Part shown: one piece after another, positions 10,355-21,589 of the stretch | Numbering within the stretch: position 1 is the first letter of the stretch | Layout: the number at the start of each line of letters is the position of its first letter | Source: Selaginella moellendorffii | Taxonomy: Eukaryota > Streptophyta > Lycopodiopsida > Selaginellales > Selaginellaceae | NCBI RefSeq assembly: GCF_000143415.4 | Contig: NW_003314335.1 | Coordinates: forward strand, 278,113-342,112 | Direction: 5' to 3' | Length of the DNA stretch: 64,000 nt | The notes under the pieces: generated by a model | Told to the model about the DNA's origin: nothing | The model's input: only the letters and a program-made list of their open reading frames with translations | The model's database searches: none | Program-made: the position numbers and the translations under genes

Positions 10355-11330
10355 CAAGAAGATCAACGACACCGCTCTTGTACTTGTCTAGGATGGTGCT
10401 TGAGCCCTTCGACAGCGGCTGGAAGATATTTGGCTTGAGGTCCTCTGCAGACAATGCAGGTATGACGGCCGTCATTTTCCGGCGGCCTCCTCCAAACACA
10501 TTCCTGCGGTAGATGACGCCGCCAACCTCCATTCTCACGCTCTTGGACGACAAGCTGTCAAGTTTACCCAGCGCGAGTCAAAAAGCCCGAGCAGCCAGCC
10601 AAGGTTTGAGAAAGCCTGAAGCACCAACCCATTTACCGGGGCCAAACGGCGGGCGGTCGCCTTTGTCATAAACCAGAAACTCCGTTCTCACAAAATTGGA
10701 ACGCAGCTGCGGGATTGCAAAATGATGAGGACTGAGAGTGTTCAAGAGTTGTAGAGTAGACCTTTCCAAAGTAGTTCCCTGTCTCGTTCTCGCAATGGAG
10801 ATGGCGTAGTTACTGGTCTTGCTCTTTTTCCTCTTCCTGGCAGACAAGAGCTTGTACCTTAGAGCAGACGACAAGTTATATCATCCGGATGGAGAGAGTG
10901 AAATAGAGACAGTTACCTTGAGTAGAGCATGTTGGGCTCGTGCTTCCTGTAAATGTGGCACTGCAAATGGCCACCGGTCTTGGGGCCTGGGGTGTTGAGA
11001 AAGAGTCGGAGGTCCAACGAGTTGCCTGTAGCACGGAAGCTCTTTGTGCGCTGGATCGTAAACCGGAGTGATGCCTTGCTCAAGCAGGCGGCGTTCCAAA
11101 GGATCCTACACTTTACACAAAGTCGTCAAGGCCTTGGTTGTCAGCCACCACGGAGCGTATGGCTTCGAAGTCCCTGCAGCGATGGTATGTCCAAATCTCG
11201 CTTCCGTGCCTGTGAGAAGCATCAGATACACCGGAGATTTTTGGTGCTGTGGTTTACCTTGTCCGAGAACCGGCTGCGGAGGCTGTGTTGCATCACCTCT
11301 TTCCGTCTCACCGGCAATACCACCTTCCAT
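10355..11330 (-). pseudogene. Tubby-domain gene, 3'-truncated
   Basis: Minus-strand exons at 10917-11025 (LDLRLFLNTPGPKTGGHLQC), 10762-10857 (YKLLSARKRKKSK...GNYFGK), 10637-10706 (LRSNFVRTEFLVYD) and 10355-10554 (VGGVIYRRNVFGGGRRKM) follow the first part of a tubby domain. They match the usual strands RSNFxGTxFxVYD and VIYExNVLGxxGPRKM. The C-terminal third (WNDxxxSYVLNFHGRV and the central helix ending KLACE) is absent. The last tubby exon ends at a GTTGAG donor, and 63 bp later a kinase exon begins in a compatible phase. The 10762-10857 exon needs a frame change between NYAISI and GNYFGK. Upstream of 11026 an ATG at 11330 could begin a 5' exon, but I could not resolve it. Tubby proteins bind phosphoinositides and DNA (family knowledge). 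Confidence 0.7.
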
Positions 11331-11578
11331 GCCTTTTTACTGAAGCAAGATCATACAACATAAGATGGAAAATTGCGCGCGGCTCACCTATCGCAGACCA
11401 TGGCATTCATTCGGGCAGGAGCTGAAACGCTGGACCTCGGGGAGAGGAAGTCATTGAGGGCGAGCCCTGGCAGTCAAATTAGAGGTGAAAGTTGGAAGAG
11501 CGAGGACAGCGCGCGTGCTCCTACTTGGAGAGATGTGGTCTTGGATGATTTGCGCTGGCAAGCTTGCTGGATGGATGG

Positions 11579-11611
11579 CCTCTCTCTCTCTCTCTCTCTC
11601 TCCCTCCCTCC
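11579..11611. repeat. (CT)n microsatellite
   Basis: A run of CT dinucleotides followed by CCCTCC units, directly visible. It lies just upstream of the augmin-like gene and may be in its promoter or 5' untranslated region. Confidence 0.9.
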
Positions 11612-11659
11612 TGGGTACCCTTTTGCCCTAAAAAAACATTCCCGGTTTTCGGTGCGCGG

Positions 11660-14392
11660 CTCCTGTGCACGCTCCTGGCTACGATTCCTGGCAAATAAAC
11701 AGCTACGAGTGGCCCTTCCTACGAAGAGACGAGGCCACTCCTCGACTGAATCTGCGAACATCCAATGTACTCACTGTACCCGAGCTCCATCACTTCACCC
11801 AGCTGCTCAGCCAGGGAAAGCTTCTCCAGGTGAGCTTGCTGCTGCTCTCTTTCCTTGTGTCATCCAGCGCGCCTGGCAGGGCGAAGACCTGGATTTTGCC
11901 TACGACAGCATCTCCGCGTTTGAGAGCAAGAGGTCAACGCAGGAGGCCGTCTTGGGTGCTGAGGAGTCCCTCTAGGAAATCCGGTATCCTATCCATGATC
12001 CAGCCTCCTCTTTTTCTTGACTCCTCCCCCGTGTTTGTCTCCTCAGGAAAGGCACGCACTGCCTGAAAGAAGAGGCTTCCGCATTGCAGCGGAGGGTCCA
12101 GCTTCTGCAAGCACACATGGACTCGCTCACGGCCTACACGTCGTCGCTCATTGAAGGGCGCAGAGCCAGAGTTGCTGTTGCGTCCGCCGCGGGCAACCAG
12201 ATGATGGTCGCCGAGGAGAAGCTGGCTAGTCGCAACTTAGAGGTGCGTCAAGGAAAAGCTGGCTAGGCATTCACAATTCACTCGCAGATGAACGCTGTTC
12301 TTGACAAGCTTGCCTCGTCCTCCAGAGAGCTTGCGCACTATCACTCGGGCGAAGGTGGTGCTTTGCTTTCTCCTTTTACGTTTTTCTTAACACGGTTTGG
12401 GAGCTGCAGAGCAAGGGATCTTTCTTTCGTTTGCCGACTTGGGTCATTTTCTGGTTCAAGATCAAGCCTGTACAAAGCAGCTCAACGAGTGGTTTGTGAA
12501 GCAGTTTGATGTGGTAAGCCACTTTTGTGTGCTTGCGAACACGTCGATTTGACGATGATGCTCACGGGTCGCAGGGTCCCTCCCGGTTAGTAGCCGAAGA
12601 AGGAATATCGAAATGTTCGTGGGTGACACTGGATGATCTTGTGACCCAAGGTAAACACGGCCGGCACAGTTGCTTTCTCCTAACTGACTAGCTCTCCCTC
12701 TTGTTCAGGAGACTCCGAGAAGAGCCATCACAGGCGAGTTTTGGAACTGCAGCGCCTCCGCTCTATGTACACGTCTTGTTCTGATCTTGTGCGCTAGCTG
12801 CTGTAACTCCTTGTCTTGTTCTCTGTGGAATAGGACAGCTTCGGCATAAGCGAGAGGAAGTGGATTGACGCTCAAGTTGAAAAGGCGAAGCAGCTGGCAG
12901 TGCTTGCGACTGCCAAGTTGCAGGCTTCCGCCAATCAAGCATATGTCCATTCAGATCTCCAGTCGTTAAGGTAGGCGGCATTCTCTATTTACGCTGCGTC
13001 GGTTGACGAATCTAGTGGCGAAGGCGGAGGAATGCAGAGGTAGGAGGCGAGCTGCATCCACTTGTTTTGAAGGAGGACAAGCTTCTTTCTGAGGCAAGTC
13101 TGAGTTTTCCAGGCCCTATGAAAGTCATGTTGCATGCCGCAGGCCGTTCCTTCTCTGTGTTGGGAACTCGCGCAACTTCAAGACACGTATATTTTACGAG
13201 GTGATCGCCCCGTTACATACTTTAATCTGTGGCTAAACAGTTGTTTTCAGGAGACTATGACGTCAAGGTCATGCGGCAGGAGTACTACATCTCGCAACAG
13301 AAACGGGTTGAGCTTTCAATCAAGTTGATGATCCCGCGTTGTTGTTTTTAACGAGTTTTGGTGCGGTGCCTGCTATTTCATCAGCCACTTGGTCTGCCAA
13401 CTCGCTCGGCATCGTTTCCTTGAGATCGCATGCCACCTTGAGAGGAGGTCCATGAACGGCGCCTTCGAGCTGCTGAGGGCAATAGAGTCAGAGCTGGACG
13501 GATACACCCAGGCTACCATCGGGCACATTGTAAGATCGGATCGCGAATAGAGTAGTGCCATTTCCTGACCTGTTTCACGCGCCTTCTCTTTCTGTGGTTT
13601 CTCAGGACCGGTCCTATCACTGTCGCAAGCGGGTGCCGAAGCACAAGAGCATGGCGCTGTGGATGATCACGACACTTTTCTGCATCGCGTTAGAGACGTC
13701 TTGAACATATATATATACATGTAAGGCTGCTCCGCAAACGCGAAAGGGACTCATGCCTGGCTTTACAGATGAACAGGGAGCCATTCCAATCTGCGTGTCG
13801 GTTCCCGGTCTAGTGCAGCAGGTTAACAACTTGCAGGCTGAGTTGCAATCCCTGCAACTGGAGCTGGACAATTCCGAGGACAAAGCGAAATGCATAAGCG
13901 AGCTGTGAGTTGTTTGTTATCTATCATCCCAGGTGCCACGTCAATCTAATGCTCGTCTTGTTCTTGTTGCAGCCTGACCATGATCAGAAGAATGCAGCAG
14001 CTTCTTTTTGCGTCATCGACGTCTGCGCAACCAATTCGTAACTCCTTGGGTATGCAAACTCGCCCCCCGCCCTGCTCGTGCTAACACTCGGTTTCGTGCT
14101 GCGCCGCCGAACAGCCGTTGATGAAAGAGCTGGCGGACATGGAAAAGGTGAATTCCCAGCTGTCGTCGGCAATAGAGGAAGTCACCCGCGAGCACCGGGA
14201 GAAGGCAGAGGTACGGGCAGATTTTACAAGGCCTCACCGTTCGTTAATTCCATTGCACGCAGATTGTCAAGCACCACCCGCACGAGGTTGGCAGGGAGAA
14301 GCAGGTGTTTGTCAACTTTTTCTGTGCTCCTGATCGGCTGCGTAGCCAGGTAAAGGGAGCTGGCGGCAAGGGTCAAGTCTCTGCAGGCTTAA
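11660..14392 (+). pseudogene. AUG3: Augmin complex subunit 3 (HAUS3/AUG3) gene, damaged
   Basis: The exon series spells most of a plant AUG3: [181 protein letters not shown] and VFVNFFCAPDRLRSQ. AUG3 belongs to the eight-subunit augmin complex that recruits gamma-tubulin for microtubule branching. Lesions: N-terminal frame breaks near 11690-11760; an in-frame TAG at 11973-11975 where family members usually have a basic residue; an extra base near 14352 that shifts the last codons away from VRELAARVKSLQA; and a probable frame slip at the ATATAT run near 13705. One intron (13094-13142) is GC-AG. Otherwise the splice sites are canonical and short. Either a pseudogene or a damaged allele. Confidence 0.85.
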
Positions 14393-14494
14393 GCCTTCAA
14401 GCTGGTGTCTGTTTGTTTTCATCAAGAGCAATCGTCCACGAGTGCAATCGAATGCCCGCCTCTTCCATGTCACCGGTGCAACTAGAAGAAATTC

Positions 14495-14770
14495 TCATCT
14501 TTTGTAATCTTCCCTTCTCGTCCTGCGCAGGCTGCTCCTTATTAAGAGGGACACAGGTAACATCTCTCCGTCGCTGGAACAAGTTCCGGATCGTTCTCGA
14601 GGCCACTTTACTTGACTTGTGGTCATACAGAGTGGAGCAGTGCTGACCAGCCCTGTCCAAGAAACTAGATCTTTCTCCGGCAATGCCTCGAAGAATTGAT
14701 GAAGATTCCCCGCGCGAAGATGAGCAACGAGCATGATGTTCAGGGATACAGTGTCCTGCTCCGGTATCGA
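14495..14770 (-). pseudogene. PPR-repeat fragment
   Basis: The minus strand reads FNSIPEQDTVSLNIML, then LRAGNLHQFFEALPEKDL and VSWTGLV, i.e. about one and a half PLS-type pentatricopeptide motifs. The motifs lack residues usually present (ARxVF before EALPEKD is shortened), and the frame is not continued on either side. It is a relic of an organellar RNA-processing PPR gene. Confidence 0.65.
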
Positions 14771-14820
14771 ATTGAAGGTCCGCCGCTACAGGTAGGATTC
14801 TTTTAGTTTCAAGACACATT

Positions 14821-15050
14821 TCTCTTATCGTTTGAAAAACTGCAGTACAAAATCGATGTGAGCTGAAAGATCATCAAAAAAAGCTATCAGGAAGCTCGGT
14901 TTGAGGCATTTCTGCTTACCATCTCCAAAGTTTGCAATTGATCTCGGCTCCTAGCAGCCCGAATCTGTCGAAGATGACACATCCCAACACGGTCGCTACA
15001 CTTAAAACTGGAAAATTTTTCCCCTTTTGCTTCAATTTTAGCATGCTTTA
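14821..15050. other. Intergenic, 3' flank of the P450 gene
   Basis: No coding potential is recognised. The part next to 15051 is probably the P450 3' untranslated region. Confidence 0.4.
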
Positions 15051-16588
15051 TTAATAGTACGCCGACTCGTCCAAGCGGGGATGGCCAGAGAGATTGATTT
15101 TGGAGGCAAGCTTGATTGAGAGAAGTCCCTTTGCAGTCTCCAAGCTATTTCCATCCTGTCGCTTCCATTCAAACGAGTGGAGAAGAGTTGCCACAACCAA
15201 AGGGATAGATCTCATTGCCAATGGGTAACCGACACAGATCCTCCTCCCAGCCGAGAACGGTATAAAATGGAAGTGATTACCGGCGACATCGTAATCTGAG
15301 TTGATAAAACGCTCGGGCAGAAACTCCTCAGCACGATCCCAGCAAGCCGGATCTCGTCCGATGGCCCACATGTTGACGAGAACTTTGCAGTTGGCTGGCA
15401 CTGTGTATCCAGCGATACTGACAGGCTTTGGGTTGGCGTGAGGAATCCCAAGAGGACCCGGTGGATGCATCCTCAGTGTTTCCTTGACAATTCCTTGCAC
15501 GTACGGCAGCTTTACCAGATCTTCTTCACGTACAAGCCTCTTTCTCCCGACAACAGCGTCAAGTTCCTGCTGGGCCCTTTGTATGATATGCGGATGATTC
15601 AGCGACTCGGCGATGGAGAATTCAGCCACGTTTTGGGAGCTTTCTAATCCAGCAGTGATCATATCCTGTCATCACCATGGAAAATAATATGAAATAAATA
15701 AATGAATAAAACGTCAAGACGAAACATTACCATTAACAACGCCATCACAGAAGCCTCTGATACGCCATCATCATCTTTGAGGGTCAACAAGACATCCAGA
15801 ATGTCCCGAGCCTCCTGTCCTTCCTTTCGTGTGCCGTTGCGCTGTTCTATTATCTCACCAAGGACTTTCTTGATGTCTGGCAGGATCTCCTTCTTCATGA
15901 TTTTATAAATTCCATGGAGGTCGAGCCAGTCCATAAGAGGGAACAGCTCACCAATATTTATTAGTAACGATAAGCTGGCCGTTTTCTCCACTAGACCCAC
16001 AACTGTTTTAGCAGCCTCCAGCTTTTGTCCGAACAGCATGAGGCAGATGACGTTCGTATTGTATTCTGCCACCAAGTCTCTCAGCTCGACCGAATTACCG
16101 CTGTCAAAGGATGTTTTGATAGAGCGAATGATTGAGAGCAGCTCCGTCTCGCGTTGTCTTGCTGAAATGTTGAGCTTGGAGGATGTAAACATATGTGTAG
16201 TAGAGACTTTTCGTAGCTTCTTCCAGGAGTCGCCATAAGGTGCAAAGAGGAGATCTTTGTACCCCAAACTGAACAAGCGGAAACTCCTTGTGTCTGGCCT
16301 GTAGGCAAACTCAACATCGTGGGTCTGGAGCACTTCCTTGGCCATGGCGGAGTTGTTGGCCACTAAAAGGTCGCACATACCGACTTTTAAATAGATGAGG
16401 GGACCATACTTCTTGCTAAGATGTATGAAATGCTCATGCAGAGGTTGCTTCAGAGAGAAAATGCTACCAAAGAGAGGGATAGACAATGGTCCGGGTGGAA
16501 GCCTGCCTTGAGGCTTACGGAAGCTCATAAGCCATGTGCAACTCAAGGCGAGAATGCAAGAAGCTATCACAAGATCCAAAAGCTCCAT
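15051..16588 (-). CDS. Cytochrome P450 (CYP71-clan type)
   Basis: Two exons, 15731-16588 and 15051-15665, with a 65-bp GT-AG intron in phase 0; 490 aa. The ATG is at 16586-16588. It has an N-terminal membrane anchor (LVIASCILALSCTWLM), a proline hinge RLPPGPLSIPLFG, I-helix DMITAGLESSQN, K-helix ETLRMHPPGPL (ExxR), PERF and the haem loop FSAGRRICVGYPLA. The I-helix position usually held by Thr is Ser-Ser here. It is an ER monooxygenase using P450 reductase. It lies 1.3 kb from a diterpene synthase on the same strand, so a role in oxidising a diterpene is plausible but unproven. The frame is intact. Confidence 0.92.
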
Positions 16589-16689
16589 CTTGATCAGTGG
16601 CAGGGTGCGGGCATGGATCTTGCATTGTATTTAAACCATGAGCCAACGTGATGCGAATGGTTGTTGCTGAGCCCATTGTTTTGGGGCCC

Positions 16690-17790
16690 GATGAATACTA
16701 TGAGACTGCCTGACCAGCTCATGAAACCTCTCTACAACCTTCAGTCAGGAAATTTCCTGCGTTCAAACGCAGGGTTTACTGACTTTAAAAGCAACAACCA
16801 CTCGCATCAAGTCTGCTTTGTAACTTAGACCATGGTGGCATGCTTGTGTGGAATGACTGCCCACACTTTTGGCTAGAGATTGAGACATTCAGAAGTTTGT
16901 TTCGAAGTTTTTGTGAATCTTTTTAGGGTCCAGATGGTGAAATGAAGTAACAATAGGTCAACCAGTCAATTGTACTTTGTTGGGTGTAGACTTGAATCGG
17001 CTCCTTTGTTTTCTAGCTACTTTCTTAACAGCATCGTCTTTAGAACAGGGGCCCAATGAATACATTAGAGCAAAAGTGTGGCTTGGATTTGGAGACTGGG
17101 GCCACAGGTATTAACCAGTCCAGGTCAACAACAGTCTTCTCTCTACACCTTTCAGTCAGGAAGCACATCAAGTCTGCTTTGTAACTTAGACCATGGGGCA
17201 TGCTTAGGTGGAATTATGACCGCCGATACTTTCGGTATTCAGTCCTAGAGATTGAGACATTCAGAAGTTTCTGTGAATCTTTTCGGGGTCCAGATGGTGA
17301 AATGAAGTGAGTCAAGATAAAGTGACTTTGTGAAGTGCGTCTGCACTCTTAGTTCTTCTCATTAGTGGAGGAAGCCCGTCTTTACTTTATTGGGTGTAGA
17401 CTTGAATCAGCTCCTTTGTTTTCTGATCAAGAATCTTAGCTACTTTCTTAACAGCACCCTCTTTAGAACTGGCAATTGTTTTGCAATGAATACTTTGTTG
17501 CACATTACATTACAGCAAGATTGTGGCTTGGATTGGAGACTGGGAGAGTTTTTCCCACATTCGGACTATGAATATGCCACAGGTATTAACCAGTCCAGGT
17601 CAACAATAGTCTTCTCTCTGTCAGGAAAGTCTACTGACTTTATAAGCAACCGCTTTGAGACCATGTTGACATGCTTATGTGGAATTATGACCTCTGACAC
17701 TGTCAGTATTCAGTTCTAGAGGTTGAGACATTCAGAAGTTTCTGTAAATCTTTTCAGGGTCCAGATAGTGAAATGACGTAAGAAACAATA
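16690..17790. repeat. Three diverged tandem units with terpene-synthase exon fragments
   Basis: Units of about 320-420 bp begin near 16690, 17053 and 17473. All three share a block like GAGATTGAGACATTCAGAAG followed by GGGTCCAGATGGTGAAATGA (for example 16880, 17238 and 17728). Units 2 and 3 also share GGTATTAACCAGTCCAGGTC. Units 1 and 2 each end in a copy of part of the last exon of the neighbouring synthase (GGGTGTAGACTTGAATC... at 16981-17045 and 17391-17466; parent at 18112-18188). The array sits between the P450 5' end and the synthase 3' end. Confidence 0.85.
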
Positions 17791-17918
17791 GAGAAGAAAT
17801 ATTTTAAATAAAAATAAATATCAATAGAATTTACAGAAAAAATTTTAAACGATTATAGGGAAGCCACGTCATTGAATATTCTAATATGTTTACAAGAATA
17901 CATTTTTCAATTTCTATA

Positions 17919-20900
17919 TTAATTTATGTGGGAAGGCTCAACATCACCTTTGGTACCTATGATATTCCTTATAACGGTCTGCATGTCATCGCCGGGAAGC
18001 TTGAGTTCATCTCGTGATTCCTTGATACCATTTGCATAGACCAAGCGGGCTGTACGTGCAGTCTCAAATATAATTCTTCTCACTAGCTGAGGAAGCCCGT
18101 CTTTACTTTGCTGGGTGTAGACTTGAATCAGCTCCTTTGTTTTCTGATCAAGAATCTCAGTTACTTTTTTAACAGCATCCTCTTTAGAAGTTTCTGGACA
18201 ATAATTGAGGTAAGCTGTGATGCTAGAGATGCTCAGGCCATTTTCCATCTCAACCTGCATATATAAAGCTGTAACATGGTAGATCGAGTTGGCACCAGGG
18301 CTTACCTTATATGTTGCAAGATCATTTGATAATCTTATAATATCACAAGTCAGCTCCATTTCTTTGCAATTTGAAGCTCTTTCCAGCGTTTCCAGGTCCA
18401 TGTCTATTCCGCAGAATGGCAAAGAACAGATTATTACGGCTGGAATTCCAGTTCTTGGCCTTGACTTTTTCAGGTACTCTTCAAGTGTAGGCATGCTAGT
18501 ATTGCCCCTCTGCGTGACTTCACCAACCACAGACTTGGCATACACTGCAAACTATAACCAATGGACCAAATGTCAAGCAAAATATAGTACATGAGCTGTA
18601 TGTACCTGGCGTGAGATTATTCCGCTCGTGGAAACACATGCTTTCGATGCTTCTTGCATGAGCTCATTCAGTGTGGTGTATACAGCATGATAAAATGACT
18701 TAGCGTCATCAGTCAGCTTTGTCGCTGAGGGATCATCCCATCTTCAGAAACAGTCATGCGTTAATCAATAATCCATCAAGACCTACCGTACCTCTCTATT
18801 GATGCAACTAGCTCTTGATATTCTCTGGCATCCAGAAAATGATCGGCAAGGTCGTCACAAGCAACAACAAGACATGCTGCTTTAGTGTACGCAAGCCTCA
18901 TAGCAGAAAGCTCGGGTTCAAAAATATAAGCAGCGATTTGAAAGTGAAGCCTGTTCACCAGGTGGTCTGTCAACTTCACCCGCTTGCTTGTGAATGAAAT
19001 TCCAGTGCTGGACCACCATCTGTTTATGAAAATGCAAGTGTCGAAATATTAGAGAGAAAAAAAGAAGCAAGCATACCTGGATAGTTCAGCAGTTTCATCT
19101 TGCAGAACTGATCTGCAAAAGTCGTAATCTTGTTTCGCCATTTCCAGAAAAGCGGCATTGTTGACATTAGGTAGCCTGCACTTATACATTATTGTGATAT
19201 GCATGTGTGTGTAGAGGGGAGTGCACCTGTAAATGGTTTTTGCTATCCATGAGTCATCTGTCCCGTACTTCGATATGTAGGACTTCGCATACAGCCTTGG
19301 AGGGCATGAACAAAAGGCATTGTTCAGCTCGAAAGTCACCTGTAAATGCATGAATATTGATTAATAGAAATATATGTTATACCTCGCCAGAAAGGTCATT
19401 TTTAAAAGCCCATTTGTCCAAACCGTGGTCATGGAGGTGTGAAAGATACTGCTGTGAATAAGCATGGGCTTGATCTAGTATAGCCTCTTTTGGATATGCT
19501 ACTTGAGAAGCTCTGAACAATGAGAAGACGTCAGATATTCCATGACTCCGTTCCCCAGAGAAGCAAAAGAACTTCCCATCTTTCATGAAGTTTGTGAAGA
19601 CGTCTGTAACACATATGCACTTGTTAGAGTCAAACTAGCTGTAATAGCCAAATCATACCAGCCGACACGTCATAGCCGTTCAATCTGAGAAGTCTAAATC
19701 CCATACCTGAGCAATCTAGCTCAGGTACAGAGACGTTTCTTGCCCAGCCAATGCCCTTTTTATCGTCCCAGTACCTGAATCATAATATATAAAAATAAAT
19801 GCCAAAATATGCCTTTAGCTACCTGTAAACATAGTCAAGTATCTCCTTAATCTCTTGTTTGAAGAAACGATCGATGCCTAGGCGTTGAAGGGTGTCAACC
19901 ACCCACAGACGTTCAAACATGTCCAATGGATAAAAATCGGGCACTGTATAAAGGTAAATGTATATATGTGCATGCATGAGATAATTAATTACCTGCATTC
20001 TTGTGCAGTTTGACCAAGTTCCGCAAGTACGTGAGGCATTTTTCATCTTTGGTGTGGAGGTACACGCATGCTGTAGAAGAGGGTGACGTTAAAAAGGATC
20101 CGTCTTCTGACTGCAATGTCAAGATCTGCGTCCAGTCAATACATTCTTGCAGCCCTTCCAGGGAAAAAAGCACTGTGGTTGGAGCAGAGTGTATGGTATC
20201 GAGCGAGATTCTAAAACAGGTCTTGTGAACCCTGTGGAAAAATATAAAAACACAGTTCTTACCCTTTAAGTTTAGCTTCCCGTAGTTCTTCTAGAAGTTG
20301 TATGAATAGATGGTTACTTGGAATGCGTAAGCCTTGGGATTTTGCTTCCTCAACCATCGGAGGAAAGATAAGTTCGAAACCTACAAGCAAGTCCCCCTTG
20401 TCTTCCTTCAGCACATTAATGTTTCTGGATGAACTCCAATCCTACAGAAGTATAGTGTTAATACAGTACTAGCCAAGATATTGCTTTTACCAGTAGCAAT
20501 GACGTCGTCATGTATGTTCCATGTCTTGAGTGCAAGAATACAAGACAGAGTACACAAAATCCGGTCATAGATGTTGAAGACTTCGTCTCCCCATGATCCA
20601 TCCTGGCGCTGGTTTTCCACAATCCAGTCGAGGCACTGAGGGAACTCCGGTTGCTGGCTGTTGAGTGGAGATGGAACCCGAGCAACCCATGCAGTGTCAT
20701 AAGGTGACATGGAGATGTTACCATCGGACACCAACCGCAGCATTTGCCTAACCTCATTTATCAAATCCGGCAACTTCTTACAGGAAGGAGACTCTCGAGT
20801 ATCATATGCCTGCATCAATGTAGAAAAGTGAAAAGTGTAATTTAAAACATCACCACTGCTTACAGTTTGCAGAGTTGCTTTTGGAACATGGAGTACACGA

Positions 20901-21037
20901 GACGCACTAAACCGCTGGCATGACCGCTGGGGTGCAATATAGCGAAATGTTAGCCTCTCACTCCGATTGGGCTGGAAAGAAAGCATCGAGAGTTTCCAGC
21001 AGCTGCTCATGATGGACAGATTGCCGGTGCACGCCAT
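17919..21037 (-). CDS. Diterpene synthase, kaurene-synthase-like, class I (one frameshift)
   Basis: Thirteen exons: 20864-21037, 20491-20809, 20263-20441, 19993-20210, 19823-19943, 19659-19774, 19383-19603, 19227-19339, 19077-19175, 18792-19019, 18606-18741, 18306-18551 and 17919-18254. All are GT-AG, about 835 aa in total, and the length suits a three-domain plant diterpene synthase. The N-terminal part has [11 protein letters not shown] and QDGSWGD. The class II DxDD site reads ELDC, so protonation-initiated cyclisation is probably lost. The class I metal motifs are intact: DDLAD (DDxxD) and NDLATYKVE (NSE/DTE, split by an intron). It would ionise a prenyl diphosphate such as copalyl diphosphate, probably in plastids. 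Exon 3 (near 20418, after LEFIQKH) is out of phase by a 2-nt loss or 1-nt gain; every other exon phase agrees. It may be a pseudogene, a damaged allele or a base-call error. Confidence 0.9.
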
Positions 21038-21589
21038 TAGTTTAGGACTGTAGCAAGCTTTTTGTTTCACAATTTATATACCTCCAGAGCAACTACCGTT
21101 CATGACTGAAGCGCCGTGATTGTCTTAAATGCTTGAAAACCTTTGAAGTTCGGGAGAAATTTACAAAGGCCAGTCCTCCTCTGTGGACTCTTTGATTGGT
21201 AACAACTATTCCGTCAAAACATCAAAACTTCAAAAGTTCAAAGTTCAAAGCTTCAAAACTTAAGTCAAACACGGCGCTTCAGTCCACAGTTCGGGAGAAG
21301 TTTTGCTGACTATTAAGATTTTATCCTTTATACCCTAAATCAACTAATTAAAAAGGTGATCACTTGACTATAAGGTTTTTTCCGTATCTTGACCTGATGA
21401 CAAAGGCTAGTCCTCCTCTGTGGAGTCTTTGGAGATTGACCTGATGCCTAACAATGACAAAGGCTAGTCCTCCTCTGTGGACTCTTTGGAGATTGACGGA
21501 TTGGTAACAGCTATTCCTTTGCGAAGAAATGGTTGCGGCAGCAGATAAATTTAACTAGGGCACTGAGGAAGGAGTGGCTCGCATTCCAA
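21038..21589. promoter_or_regulatory. Shared divergent promoter region with a repeated element
   Basis: This 552-bp spacer separates the ATG of the minus-strand diterpene synthase from that of the plus-strand P450. It contains three copies of a block around GCTAGTCCTCCTCTGTGGA followed by CTTTGGAGATTGAC, at about 21168-21198, 21395-21440 and 21460-21500. A GTTCGGGAGAA motif occurs twice (21149 and 21289). The repeats could be shared cis-elements; that is inference. Confidence 0.6.
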
